From NCBI GenBank assembly GCA_963682175.1, contig OY821772.1:55016925-55080924 (forward strand): a stretch of DNA of 64,000 nucleotides. Reading direction: 5' to 3'. The notes beneath the pieces were generated by a model. It searched no databases, had not been told where the DNA came from, and was given only the letters and a program-made list of their open reading frames with translations. This document shows positions 42,559 to 55,339 of the stretch, in pieces. Each line of letters begins with the position of its first letter. Position 1 is the stretch's first letter. Source of the DNA: Triglochin maritima (lineage: Eukaryota > Streptophyta > Magnoliopsida > Alismatales > Juncaginaceae). The position numbers and the translations under genes were made by a program.

Positions 42559-45500
42559 ATGGCGACTTCCGGCGGCGGCGGCGGCGGCGGAAGCAGCTAC
42601 GACTACTCGTTCAAGATACTCCTGATCGGCGATTCGGGCGTGGGGAAGAGCAGTCTCCTCGTTAGCTTCATCTCCTCCTACCTCGAAGATCTCTCCCCCA
42701 CCATCGGTACTATTCCCCAGTCCCCCCTCTTTCCTGATTTCGAACTGTTTTTTTTTCGTTTCGTGTGCTCTCGATGTCTTTAAGGGTTTTTTTTTTTTTG
42801 AGTTTTGGTTTTGGTGCTCTCGGGCCGTTCCAGTCATTTAGGTTAAGGTGTCGAAATTTACGAGGATAACACAGCCGGTCGGACCACGAAGCAATCAAAC
42901 ATCCAGATGGGTTGGAATCTCAGAAGGTCTTTGCATATTAGGCTGAATCCTACAATCTACACATTAGTTTCTGATCTGGTGCTTGGAGTGGATTTGGTTG
43001 TGTGTAGTTTTGTGTTTGTCAATTGATTTGGTTCTGAATTCGGATTATGTATCGGTTTGGTGTGTTGTGTTGCGTTTTAGGGATTTTGTTTTGGTGGTTG
43101 TTCTTGTGGTTTGGAGTCGATTTTAATTTTGCAGGAGTTTGTATTACGAAATCCAAATTCTTGAATCTAATGCCTTTTTTTGGTTAATCAGGTTACGTTT
43201 TGATATAAGTATTAAAAGAGACTGTTACCTATCCAGTTTAATTAGTTGTGTCCTTTTTATCATGTAATTTGAGATGAGTTTATTTGTTTGGCAACTTTGT
43301 GCAGGTGTGGATTTTAAGATCAAGCAGCTTATGGTTGGCGGGAAGAAATTGAAACTCACCATTTGGGACACTGGTAAGCGTTACTTTTTACTTGAAATTT
43401 ATCCTTCAATTATATGTTTGGTTGTTTATTTGCCTAAATTTCCCGCCATGTTTCTATCTCATTTATGGTTTGAATGTTCTATTACATGCTAGTTGTTTCT
43501 CATTTGCTAGACCTTATAGCCAACTTCCTTCCAGTTGGTATAGTCTTGACTCGAACCTTGCCCAACACTGCGAAGTAGGTTATCACACCATGCTACGCAA
43601 AATCCACTGATACATCAACTTATTGATATGATGGTACAAAAAGCAGGTCATTCGCTGTGGAAATTTTCTTCAAGAAAACTGGAATTCTTTTGTTCCCAGA
43701 CACGAATATACTGATTTGTTGACAATACCCATATTCTTTTCTCAAATTTGACCTTCAACTTGGATTATCGGATGGTCCAGTTGTTTTCTGACTTCGAATT
43801 TCCCATTTCTACTTATATCCGATTTGTCATCGTCTCATGGTTTTTTATTTTCTTATAAACTATGTTTTCTGTGTAATATGTTGTGTGAGTGTAGTGGAAC
43901 TTACATTTCCTTATACAACTCAAGTTCCATGGATTATTTACTAGATGTTTCCTTATACTAGATGCTATTATTTACTTACATTTCCTTATACTAGATGCTA
44001 TTATTTACTAGATGTTTCTCTATTAAGTTTTGCATTGATTTTTTCTTATTCCTCTTTTCTATTTATTCTGCAGCTGGCCAGGAGAGATTTCGAACATTGA
44101 ATAGCTCCTACTATCGCAGTGCTCATGGAATTATTCTTGGTATTATGTTTTAATTTTTCTTTTAGTACGTACTTGAAGCTCATATGTATATTTCTTCTAC
44201 CTCCACAATTTTTTTAGCCTGTCTTACTGATGTTGACAGTTTTTACATGTTATTTCACTGTATTACTTAGCTGGTTAAAGTTATTGTTCTCTTTTCTTTA
44301 TTATTTCATTCAGCTGGATAACAAAACAGGGGATGTGTGTGATAGGTACTTTATTACTCGTGTTTTTCTGTTGTCGGGTTTAGGTAGCCTATGGTCTGAT
44401 CCCTATCGAAGATTGAATATGGTATGATGGAAACAAGTATTCAGTTTATTAACTGTGGTATATGGGTTCTACATCATGGCTTTGTTCAATGTGCAACATC
44501 CCGCAAAGGAATTACATAATAGAGGCAATCTAGCACAACAACAACTAAGTAAAATACTAAAATTTAATCTGAAAATTGTTTTTTTCTGCCATCCTGCAAT
44601 GTACATATACATACTTTCATGTGCTTCAATCTTGGCAAGTGAACTGGTTCTTAAGGGGTAAGCGGTAACTGTGTATAGTGGAAAAAGAAGCTTATGATAA
44701 CACGGTGAATTACAAGACAATGTTAGTTATGAACCACAAAGATCTCTATATATGATATGGGGAGATAAAACAGTAAGCTACCGAGGAGACATGATAACAA
44801 CATATTTTTGGCAATTACAATATGTAGACCTCAAATAGAGAATTGGTATAAGGAAATCATCCACAAGCCTGTCCTGGAATTAGTCCTACAGATCCAAAGA
44901 TTGGGAAACTCCATCACTGAAATTTTCAAGAGGGATGCTCATATCAGGAGCCACAATAGATTTGTGAGTTTGAGAGAACCACCATAAGATTGAGAATCTT
45001 GTCTTAGTTAATGCAACTCATCTTATTTTACATATTGCTTCTCAATTCCATCTAGCAATAAAATTTAGGGAAAATATCATTTTAGGAGTTTATTTATATT
45101 TTTTTCTCAAGTAACTGTTGTCACCGCTTACTTTTCCCACAAAATTTCAGTTGATTCAAATTTATATGTTAGTAATGTTGGATTATTTTCTTCTACTATA
45201 TTATTTATTCTAAGTTTCTAACATTCTTGTCCATCTGGTGGGATTCAGTAAGTACTGTTTAATCCATTACTTTACCAATTCTTAATCCTAACTCATTGGG
45301 TTTCTGTAACTATACGATTCATTTTTGTCTTGTAGTATATGATGTATCAAAGAGAGAAACATTCACAAACTTGTCTGATGTATGGACCAAGGAAATAGAG
45401 TTATATTCTACAAATCGAGAATCAGTCAAATTGCTTGTGGGAAATAAAATTGACAAGGTATGATAATTTCCCCCAGTTAATAGCATTTTTAGATTTGCGT

Positions 45501-47970
45501 CCTAATAAATCAGGGTTACTTGCATGTAATTCCAGAGCTTTTGATTTTGGAGAGAAAAAAGTGACGGGATGTTGAGATATAAATTGTCCAAAATAATTGG
45601 ACAATGTTGATGTCTTTGGTAACGATCAAAATAAAAAAAAATGTTGAGGTCTTTGTTTGCTTTAGGACACTTAGCCGTGGAGGAAAAAAATACAAGTAAT
45701 GCACTACACTTGCTTGGGTTCCAGGAAAATCAAAGGATAGAAACCTCATAAATACATTCTTGGAGTTCTCATCACACATGCTGGTCCTTGAAGATTCCAA
45801 CTCACCTATGATTGTTTTGTTTTGTTCCTCGGAACACTTCCATCATTGTTAATCATCATTGACATTCAACAACCTCATCGATTTTTCCTAGAATTCCAAA
45901 CCGACTGTAGCATGTAGCTCAAGTGTCCATTAATTTGTTAAATCAAGGACTGTCACAACTCATGATCTTTATCTATTATCAACCTTCGCTTGCACTTCTG
46001 CCCAAGGTGGCCTCACTACAGAATGTTGAATCGGCAACTCACCAAAATAGTCCACTATTGTAGACACACTGACGACCCAAACTTGGTTTTCCTATCTGTA
46101 CCCATTCATGTAATCGAGCCACCAGATTTCCATTTTCCACACAGTTTGCATCCTTGCACACGGCTTCAGTCATGGTGTAGTATTGCATCTAGTCACCTAT
46201 CCTGTTCAAGTTGTTTCTTGTAATTTCTAGTCAACGTGATTCATCACCATGTCTTCCTTGAGCTCTGCTTGGAAGCAAGTTTGATCAGTATAATGATGCA
46301 AAAGAAAGTTCGAATAGGTAAAAGATTTATAGTCTTCCATGCTTCGATTACTTGAACTTGATCATAGCTTGTTTAAAACAATACTATGTATTTCTTTCAG
46401 ATGTCCAAATCTCTATTACTTGTAGTTCTGTTTCCTGAATTATACTTGCTTTTGTTCTCCTTAACCACATTTGAGTTTAATGTCAAATTATCTCTTTCTA
46501 AATTAACTAAATTCTTTTCTCAACACTTGTGGTTCTTTTTTCTTTTCTTTTTTTGCTTCTTATCAATTTATTTATAGAAATTCATTGTCCATTAAACTAT
46601 TAAAGGTACCACCATTATGTAGTCCTGGTTGGCATTTTTTAGTTTTGTAGGCTGTCCCAACATTTACATATATCCTGAGGCTGTCATTTCTGCATCTTGC
46701 AATGTTGACTTTTGCAACAAAAAAACTGATATAATATTATAATTTCCAGGAAAGTGGAAGGATGGTGACAAGAGATGAGGGGATGGCTCTTGCTGAAGAA
46801 GTGGGATGTATGTTTCTGGAGTCCAGTGCAAAAACACGTGAAAATGTGGAGAGATGTTTCATTGAGCTTGCTTCCAAGGTGCATAGCAAGAATTGTCTTT
46901 TGCATTATTAGGAAGTAAATTCCTCAACTATTATTGCAATTGTAAAGTTGACCTAATAGCTTATATATGAACTTTTCAGTTGTCTATTGCTGTAGCATGC
47001 CATTAAATAAGATTATCCATTTTTTTGTCATTCGTAAAGCACTGGATAAAACGAAGATTATACTGCCAATCAAAATTCATACTATGCTATTAGCTATATC
47101 TAGATTACAATGATTCCAGAACTGAATGAGTTGTATCTTTCTTTTTCTGTGTGAGAACGTGGTTGTTTAATCACGCTCTCTGTGCCCTTCTTCCCCTCAG
47201 AAAAGAATTTTGGCCTTCTAATTCCCAAGCTACAGCCTGTTTGGATAACAACATTAATTATGGCCTTCCAGTGCCAAGCTATAGCTTGTTCAGATAACAA
47301 CATTATAATAGTTATAGTAATAAAAGTACAAATAAGTGTAATAACAATGATAACACGGGTAATATGTTAGAATAAAATACCTATTGCTGGATTTATGTTA
47401 GAGTTGGAGGCACTATCGTTTCCATTTAGTTACCTACACAGGTACACTGTACTAATACATAGGTTATTAGGTATAATCTTTAGCTTATGGACGTTAGCTG
47501 TGATTACATTCACACTTTCTTGCACATGGTTCTTTGACATGATTTATTTATCAGTATTACTTCAATTTGCCAACAGCATCCAGCTACCAACTAGTAACCA
47601 TATTTACAGATTTCATGGTCCACCAGATTTCATGGGGCCTCACCCTAGATGTTGCAAGATAAATATGTACAGTCATCCTGAATGAAGACTAATAATTTTT
47701 TATAACTAATCACATTGTACAACTGCTGCTCTTTGTCGTTCTTTTTCTTTCTATAATTAATATGCAACCATGGCAATTATCTTTACCAGTTCATGTTTTG
47801 GATGATTGTCAATGTACCTTCATTTATGTTTTCATGTCTTCCAAGCTGTTTTATAGTTTCTGGAAGTTCCCAGTCTCATGGAGGAAGGAGGATCTACAGT
47901 TGTGAAAAGAAACATATTACGGCAAAAAAAGGAGACTCAGACGAGTCCAAGAGGTGGATGTTGTTTCTGA
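42559..47970 (+). CDS. RABC2: Rab GTPase of the RABC (Rab18-like) class, six exons
   Basis: The joined exons encode 215 residues of a small GTPase acting in membrane trafficking. Exons: 42559-42706, 43305-43373, 44074-44139, 45336-45457, 46750-46878, 47857-47970. All introns are GT-AG and all phases join correctly. The P-loop GDSGVGKS is at residues 24-31, the switch I threonine in SPTIGVDF, WDTAGQE at 70-76 (split by intron 2), NKID at 131-134 and SAK at 161-163. The C-terminus GGCCF offers two cysteines for prenylation and membrane anchoring. SPTIGVDFKIKQL and EVPSLMEEG place it nearer to RABC2 than RABC1. The N-terminus has a run of seven glycines encoded by a GGC repeat. Residue 160 is serine where many relatives have cysteine (ESSAKT for ECSAKT). 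No disabling change is seen. Confidence 0.92.
43900..44030. repeat. Local repeats in Rab intron 2
   Basis: TTACATTTCCTTATAC, TACTAGATG and CTATTATTTACT recur two or three times within about 130 bp, indicating slippage or local duplication in the intron. Confidence 0.5.
47205..47320. repeat. Two diverged ~60-bp units in Rab intron 5
   Basis: TTTTGGCCTTCTAATTCCC..AAGCTACAGC..TTGGATAACAACATTAAT is followed by a second copy, GGCCTTCCAGTGCCAAGCTATAGC..CAGATAACAACATTATAAT. It is probably part of an old small transposon in the intron; no ends were fixed. Confidence 0.45.
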
Positions 47971-50900
47971 GCCTCTTCTCCCACCCTAGGGGATAGATAG
48001 TTCCTCTGCAATCCCCATAATCTCCGACGAGATTATGCTGACAGTGTGCAGTCATTTGTAAAAGCATGTGTGAATAAGACAAGTGCGACCTTAAACGAGC
48101 TTGTGATTGTTTCATTGATTTTTATGTGTGAATATGTGAGTATAATAGAGCTGACTTATAAGTGTGAAGTGAGTCGATCATTCTTATGGTGCTCAATTGT
48201 ATTCTTTTTATCAGTTGAGCAGATTTAAGCTGTACGGTTTTTCATTGCAAAGATACGTCATGTAATTTTGGGATCGTAAATCCCACTTCTTTATACGATA
48301 AAATCTCTCCCATAAAGATGGAATACTGCTCGTTACTATCATTAAAATACTCTTGGCAGGTTATGTTTAAATTCTTCTTGCCTGGATCGGAGCACTGCGT
48401 ACTGCACTCCTCGATCTATTGTCTTGATTGAAAATGGAATCGATTGAAGCCCCAAAGTTCAACTGAAGCCTCAAGGTTGGCTTCCGTTTAGTTGTTTCTG
48501 CAACTGGAGCTTTCGCATGTAAAAAACTTTTTGAACGCCACATTTAATCAGTTTTTAACGCATGTAATTTAATAGAATATTTTTTTCCAGAATAATGGTC
48601 TTGACATGAATTTACGAAAATTTTAGACGAGCCTCCTAACTGGGCTAATATAACCTTGCTGGGCTATTATACTGTCGGCCCGAGAAAAGGAAGTTTGTCC
48701 AGTCTAAATTTCAGCACATTTTATCAATTTCAGTTTCTCTTAGCCTTAGGTCATATATTTTGCTTTTCTCTATTACAACACAAAATTGAATCACAAAATC
48801 AGCGTCTTTATTGCAAATTTAAAATGGAATCGACTCACAAATTGATTTTCTATTATTACATTGACCCAGCTTTTTAATGTTGATTCCACATGCCATGTTC
48901 TCTACAATAAATAATCATTACATAGTCTTTTTTTACTCCAAATCTTAAGAGAGAGAAAATTAGGCCGAAATACCAGAATTAGGTACCTCAAGTTGTAACA
49001 AGACTCAAAACTCATTGGTCTCTAACACTTGTCATATGTTTCATTGAGTAAGGTCTCCCCCAAGGAATTTGCTTTGCTAGTTGCTACAACCTTCTATGTA
49101 AATTCTCATAATGACTTTTTCTGCCTACCAACAAAAGAGACACGTCACACAACTGAAGTCCCAAAAGAGCAAAAGTTTTGATAAAAGTATCTGAGTCACA
49201 AGGCAGGCGTGTGTGGGTGCTTTGTTACTTCAAACTAAGTGATCAGTGGTACTAGTAGAAATATCACTAGTATAGATGTTGGAGCAGAGTATAGATAACT
49301 TAAAAGGTGGGCAAGTGTGAGCCTGATGTTTGGTGGAGTTGTTATAAAGTCCTTGTCTTTTTAATAGTAGGTGTCTGATGCAAACTTATTATGTTATCTC
49401 AATAACAAGTTAGTAAAATAATACTAATTTTACCATTTTAAAGAGGTTTTAATTCCAAGAATCATCTGAAAATTAACTCTTTGACATTTTTATAATTTTA
49501 TCTTCATATAATTTTGAAAATTACAAGTTATGAATTTGTATTGGAAATGTTGAAATTGATACATCACTCATTAGTGGATGGATAGGATTGAGTCCCACTA
49601 AGTGGAATCTATAGGTTTTAAATAAGTAGCATTTAATGCATGGATCCATGTGAGCAAGAATGTGCAATTTATGTCCACTCACTGAAGTTCACGATAGAGT
49701 GAGGAATGTGACACAAAATCACATGCACACTCCACACCATACTTCGATGGGGGGTTTTGAGTGTGGTTGTGAAGTGGGATTAATATACATGTGTTTGTGT
49801 GTGAATCACACGTTTCCAAACTCCTTTCCTTGGCTTTTCAAGTGAATCATGTTCCAAAAGATGGCATGACTCATGGCTTGTGAGTTGTGAGTGGGACTTA
49901 CTCCCTCTCACCCCTTCCTACTATCTAATCACCGCCCACAACTTTGCTTTTGGATTGCTCACATCAACTACAAACCACAAGCACATAAGCAAGTTGCTTT
50001 TAACGAGACTAACATGCATGGAACCCCCTTAATATTTTGGTTCATAGTCAAGGTTGTAGTTGCGTAGTCTTGCGACACGGTTCCAACCCTGTGAGTGTGT
50101 CCTGATAAAAATGATACAAGACCACCTCCATTTAGAACCGCATCTTACCTGTCCTATGGTGAGCGTAGGTGCTTGAGAATTTTAGGTTTTCAATTTTTCA
50201 CTTGTATTCATCAAGAAGACGAATAAAGGCCTCTAATTGGGAGCAAAAGAATAAAGTACGAGTTTCACTTGTTGCCGGTCTCTAGTTGACTAGTTGAGCA
50301 TGTTTGGTTTTGCATACTGGTTTGTACTTGTAGTGTATTTAACACAAACTGATGTAAAAGGTATATTAAGAGATTTTCAGGTTAAAAGTCTTCGTCAATT
50401 TTGATCATATATTTTGTTTGTAAACAAGAGAAATAATTCTAGTTACTACACAAGGATACGTGAAAATAATTTCGTTGGATGTCAAAGAAAAGCAAACTCA
50501 AGCTTGTGGAGTTTAGTACACTAACTCTTTCCTAAAGAATTGGTTTCCAATTAGAAAGTGGACTTACCAAATACATAAAATTTAGGAGAAGATCAGAATA
50601 ACAACGGTGGGAGTTGAGAGAGGGTCGGTAATGAACTATTGACTCCCACACTCCACGCCACTAACTAAGATCCACAATGATGCAATCAAAGAAAGAAAGT
50701 TTGGAATGATTGGAGTAGGAGAAGTGTTTAGATTACTTCCAAAGAATACTACACCTGTCTAGTAGCCTGTTTGAGGTTTGGCCGGCTTATATCTTATTCC
50801 ATTGTCACATCTTTAATTGTTCGTAATTATTTAATGCATGCCTTATCTGATCGGCCGACATTGGAAATCTTTGGTTTGATTATTATTTCTTTTGCAGGGG

Positions 50901-53025
50901 TTTTGTGTGGAAAATGTGGTCTACTTTGGGAGGCTTTGCTGTTTTAACTTCTCACACGAATTAAGATTGATATTTCCTTGTGGTAATCGTTGTGTGAAAT
51001 GCAAACACTCATTTGATTATAAGAAAAGAAAAGAAAAGCACAACACTCTTCCATGCACTTGCCATGTGGATTCCTCTTACAACCTACTTGCCTTAATCAA
51101 GCATCTCCACTGAAGAGGCCGGGAATCATTTATAGTGAAGTATTCCTCAGTGTTTAATTTCCTTGGGTAGTTTTTTAAATCTCTGTCAAGTTATTAAAAT
51201 TAGTACCAAGAATATCTTTTTTGTATTTCATAATGTCTTTTTTAACTAACATAGTTATTGATTTGACTAAAATTCTCAGTATTCTGTTAAATGCAATTTA
51301 ATATTTAAGCTTGAAGTGTATTAGATTCAATTTTATTTATAAGGATAATAACGTTAGGAAACTTCAGTTCACTGATTCATGGTCATAGTGGCACATGTAT
51401 TGGTTGTAGATCTTGCGCGCGCGTACAATGAATTCCTACCTATGATGTTGTATAATATTAAAAGGTATGATAAATTGCTTAGAAAAGAATTGTAACATAT
51501 TATTTTATTTGAAATCATGATCAGGAGAAGTATTTCACAGTTGATGTACAAACGTGAAAGAAAGGTATATGACAACAACGTAGCCCAACTCAGAAGTATT
51601 ATTCATCAATTTGCATTAGTGTAGAACCGAATTTGGGAATAACTCAAACCTTCACAGTCAAAGGAAAATGATGGCTTGCCTTCTCACCCACAAATGTGCT
51701 ACTCAACTCTTAAGTGTTACCTCTTACGTGCCACAAACCACTACAATCATAAATCAACAATTCCTTACGCCAAGAATCATCCCATCCTTTTGGTCAATTT
51801 ATTTTTCGATCGTCTTACACGTACGAGTATGTTGATCATCTTCAAATCGTATTTCTACGGAATAAGTGTATTTTCTAGAGTCACTAGTACGTGCAGAAAG
51901 AGAAACATTTATCGAGCTATATATGTTGACTAGGAAAAACTAGACGTATGTCTCTAATCCTTCACTAGTGAGTTCTTCACTCTAATTACTCCATCGAAGA
52001 CTTATATGTGTTTAAGTGTGTCCCTTCTATTAAATAAAAGTCATTTATTTTTCAACAAAGAAACTAATTCTTGTAAACTTTTCTCTCTCTCTCTCTAGAT
52101 CTTAGTTGGTTGTTCCATTGACCCAACACCTCACAGTACTCCTTCCCCACTTACCCACTCACTCATCTCTCCAACCCGGCCATTACATCCACTCCACTCT
52201 GTGGGACCATTATGTATCAGCATTAATGATCCAATCTTGAAGCGTAGTGTGATGCACTACCCAATTAATAATTAAGATATTTAACAAATACTTCTCTTTT
52301 TCTACACTTGCATATTACTCTATATTCTATTTACTGAATCGGTGGTGATAAAACTTGGTTAGTGGGAAAAGTCAGCATCTTTCTATTGTTTTGTAACTTG
52401 TGGTTGAGTGGTTCAGTTGGAAACATTAACTAATTGTGTTGAATATGAAGACCGAGAGAAATGGAGAAAATAGAATACCTTGAGTGGTTTCGCAAGGTGC
52501 AAGTGTGGTGCAACTACTGTGTTAAGGACAAAGGTGCAAGGAGTGAAAATTTGATTATTCAATTATTTTTTTGGGAATATGCAACTATATATAGTTATAT
52601 ATATTCTCGATCCTTCTTTGTATCCATGAATAAGATGGTGCAATACATGATCTCATTTGAGGTGAGAAATTATTAGAAGGAAAAAATTACACAATTTAAA
52701 TAACATCATGGTCATAGAGAAAAAAGGCCTCACGACCTTTGAACAATCATTATTAACTTAATAAATTTCTTACAAGCATCAATATTTTACTATAATCTAT
52801 AACTCTGTAGCCCATAGATTTTGTTAAGCCTTTTGTTATACCTCATAACGTATATATGAAGTGGATTGAAGAGTTCACAGTTAATTGTCTTTTTGATAAG
52901 AAAAAAACCTCGTAAATAATGTAACAATTTTATATCTTCTTATTTCCAGCCCTTTAGTTGTAATATTTGCAATTTTAGGTAGTTCGTCGGCTTCTTTTGT
53001 TCAATAAATATCACACTTTCAACTC
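47971..53025. other. Intergenic region downstream of the Rab gene
   Basis: About 5 kb with no gene I can support. The first few hundred bases are presumably the 3' untranslated region of the Rab gene. Open frames up to 85 codons (48656-48877, 50892-51113, 51676-51933) have no recognisable motif, ordinary AT-rich composition and no convincing promoter or splice context. Confidence 0.5.
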
Positions 53026-53492
53026 ATGATTGTAATGTCACTAAACCCACTTAGGGGTTAAATGATGGTTAAGTGGAAGTTTGACTTGGGAGGAGAGAGA
53101 GAGGTATGGTTGGGGTGTTGAGGAATGGGCTGAGACTTAGAGCATATTTAACAGCGCCCGGGCTACCCCGGGCGCCCTGCACTCTCTCTCTGTCACGTCA
53201 GCTTCTCTCTCTGCCACGTCAGCTCACCCAACCCACCCAAAAAATCCCCTTATCCATGCCCAGGCTACCCTCACCCACCCTACACTCTCTTTCATCCACA
53301 TCATTTCTTAATTAAACAAATTTAATTCTCACACAACATTTAACAAAATACATTATATATAAATCTAATTCTAATTACATTATAATTTTAATTCGCGATA
53401 TACTTATTATTACTATTAATTAATTAACAATATTAATCACTATTAAACACAAAATTTTGAATATTTGAAATTTGAATATTTGAATTTCGAAA

Positions 53493-53636
53493 CGCGCGTG
53501 ACTGCACAGTATACGCGTGATTGCACAGTATACGCGTGAATCAAAAGTAGTCCGCGTGAATCTACAGTATACGCGTGAAACAAAATAGTCCGCGTGAATG
53601 TACAGTATACGCGTGAAAGAAAAGTAATCCGCGTAA
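53493..53636. repeat. Eight CGCGTG sites at 19-20 bp spacing
   Basis: CGCGT starts at 53495, 53514, 53533, 53553, 53572, 53591, 53610 and 53630, so steps are 19, 19, 20, 19, 19, 19 and 20 bp. Seven copies are CGCGTGA or CGCGTGAC/T variants and the last is CGCGTAA. Preceding bases alternate between TATACGCG and GTCCGCG/ATCCGCG, with GCACAGTATACGCG recurring. The array lies about 25 bp before the TATA-like box and 110 bp before the first ORF1-region ATG. Confidence 0.85.
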
Positions 53637-54014
53637 TTGCACAGTGTCTAATTTTTTCTCTATATATACCCTATACAAAAATCAACTTACACCCCATATC
53701 TCTTCCACAAAACTCAAAACTCAACTTACATCTCATATTTCTCCCACAATGTCTTCTCCGGAGTACAATCGTTCCCCCCTCCTCCACAATCAAATCCGCA
53801 TCCACGCTATCCACAACCATATCCCTCACGTCCATTTTACCAACAACCATTCCAACAACCCGACTTCTCCCAGTACGCACCACCATTCCCACAACCTGAC
53901 CAAAACTCACCATTCCCACAATTCTCCCACTACGCATCCGCAGATCAAAACTTATCATTCCCACAATACTCTCAATATGCACCACCATTCCCTTATAATC
54001 AACCGCAGTTCCAG

Positions 54015-55007
54015 ATGTTTGGCCGACCCTTGTCTCAAAATAGCCGCCAGAGTATGGCGGACACTGAAGATGAGGGTAACGACGACGATGAGTCCCCACC
54101 ACGACACACCCCCACACCACCATCCCCACCTCCACAGCGTCGTCACCGCAAGCAAGTCCAAACTGCCAAAGCCAATCCGAAGTTGTGGACCACAGCTGAG
54201 GACGAGAGACTTGTCTCTGCATATATGGAAGTCAGTTGCGATGCGGTGACAGGAACAAACCAGAAGTCTACTTCATTGTGGACTAGGGTGAAACGTGTGT
54301 ACGACATCTCCGTGGAAGGCATAGGCCTACCCGAAAGGAACGCAGAGTCCTTAAAAGGACGGTGGAGGAGAATTATACCTGCTGTGAACAAGTGGGTCGG
54401 GTGCTTCGATCAGGCATTCCGACGGAAAAGGAGCGGCCAGAATGACGACGATGTTGTCCGACAAGCGCACGTGATCTACGAGCGAAATCATGGGCCTAGT
54501 AAATTTCTTTATTTTGATGCTTGGGTTATGTTGCGTAGGTACCCAAAATGGAAGAGTGTGATCTCCGGAGCTAATGCCGTGCGTGTTGACTGGGAGTCCC
54601 CGGAGTTGCACGATGAAAATAGTCCCCAGTCAGGAAGCCTTGGGAAAAGAAAGAGCACGGACGGCTCGAGGACACAATCACCCTCGGATGAAGAAGAGCT
54701 GATGCCGGAGTCGTCTACACGCCCAGAAGGTGTGAAGAAGGCTAAGAAAAAGGCTAAGAGTGCATTACACCCCGAACGAGACACCGATGTTAGAGAACTT
54801 GCACAACAGATGCGATACACCGCCCAAGTCAGAGAAGATGGTTTCTCCAAGCAAGAGGAGTTAGCGGAAAGGAATTTCCAGAGACATTTAATAAAAAATA
54901 AGTTGGACATGCTTCACTCTCTGATGAGGAAGGACAACCCGACGGAGAAGGATCAAAAAGTAATCGATAAACTTCTCGCCTGGGCAGAAGAGAATGGGTA
55001 CGTGTAG
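54015..55007 (+). CDS. Harbinger ORF1: SANT/trihelix-like DNA-binding protein
   Basis: A 330-residue open frame from the ATG at 54015. Residues 20-50 are acidic and Pro-rich. Residues 56-135 form a Myb/SANT-like (trihelix-type) domain (LWTTAEDERLVSAYMEV, SLWTRVKRVYD, ESLKGRWRRI, VNKWVGCF). Residues 150-330 match the plant NAM-associated C-terminal type (FDAWVMLRRYPKW, acidic and Lys-rich middle, then a coiled tail ending LLAWAEENGYV). Such proteins are the ORF1 partner of PIF/Harbinger transposases, binding element ends. The same frame stays open upstream as a Pro/Gln/Tyr/Phe-rich stretch (from about 53769) but lacks an in-frame ATG. A good ATG at 53749 (MSSPEYNR) is in another frame, so a small indel near 53750-53770 may have shortened the protein. 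Confidence 0.75.
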   Translation: MFGRPLSQNSRQSMADTEDEGNDDDESPPRHTPTPPSPPPQRRHRKQVQTAKANPKLWTTAEDERLVSAYMEVSCDAVTGTNQKSTSLWTRVKRVYDISVEGIGLPERNAESLKGRWRRIIPAVNKWVGCFDQAFRRKRSGQNDDDVVRQAHVIYERNHGPSKFLYFDAWVMLRRYPKWKSVISGANAVRVDWESPELHDENSPQSGSLGKRKSTDGSRTQSPSDEEELMPESSTRPEGVKKAKKKAKSALHPERDTDVRELAQQMRYTAQVREDGFSKQEELAERNFQRHLIKNKLDMLHSLMRKDNPTEKDQKVIDKLLAWAEENGYV

Positions 55008-55339
55008 TTTGATGTAGTCTGTATTCCGTATGGTTTGTATTTCCCTTAGTTTGTATTTCGGGTTGTAGTAGTCCGTATGGTTTGTATTTCCCTTTAACAG
55101 ATGTTTCATGTGGTTGGTTGTATTTCGTATTTTATTATTATTAATGTATTGTTGTTATGGTATTGTTGTATTAATTTTTTTTCTATTTAACTTGAAATTG
55201 TTGGTTCTGGAAAATTCTTAATTTTAATCACTTACCAAAAATTATTACCCCACATTTATAACAAATACCCAATCCATTAATAACAAAACCAAAAAAAAAA
55301 TCAAAAAAAAATAACCAATGGGAGGGGGACACGTGTCCC

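Noticed and set aside
50892..51113. 73-codon frame with several cysteines (CGNRCVKCKHSF)
   Set aside because: No matching zinc-binding family, no promoter or splice context, AT-rich intergenic setting.
53493..53636. CRISPR-like regular array
   Set aside because: Spacing is 19-20 bp including the repeat, spacers are not distinct, and it lies inside a plant transposon.
53644..54249. 201-codon His/Ser/Thr-rich frame overlapping ORF1, and the 183-codon minus frame at 53671-54222
   Set aside because: Out-of-frame and antisense shadows of the Pro/Gln/Tyr-rich ORF1 region.
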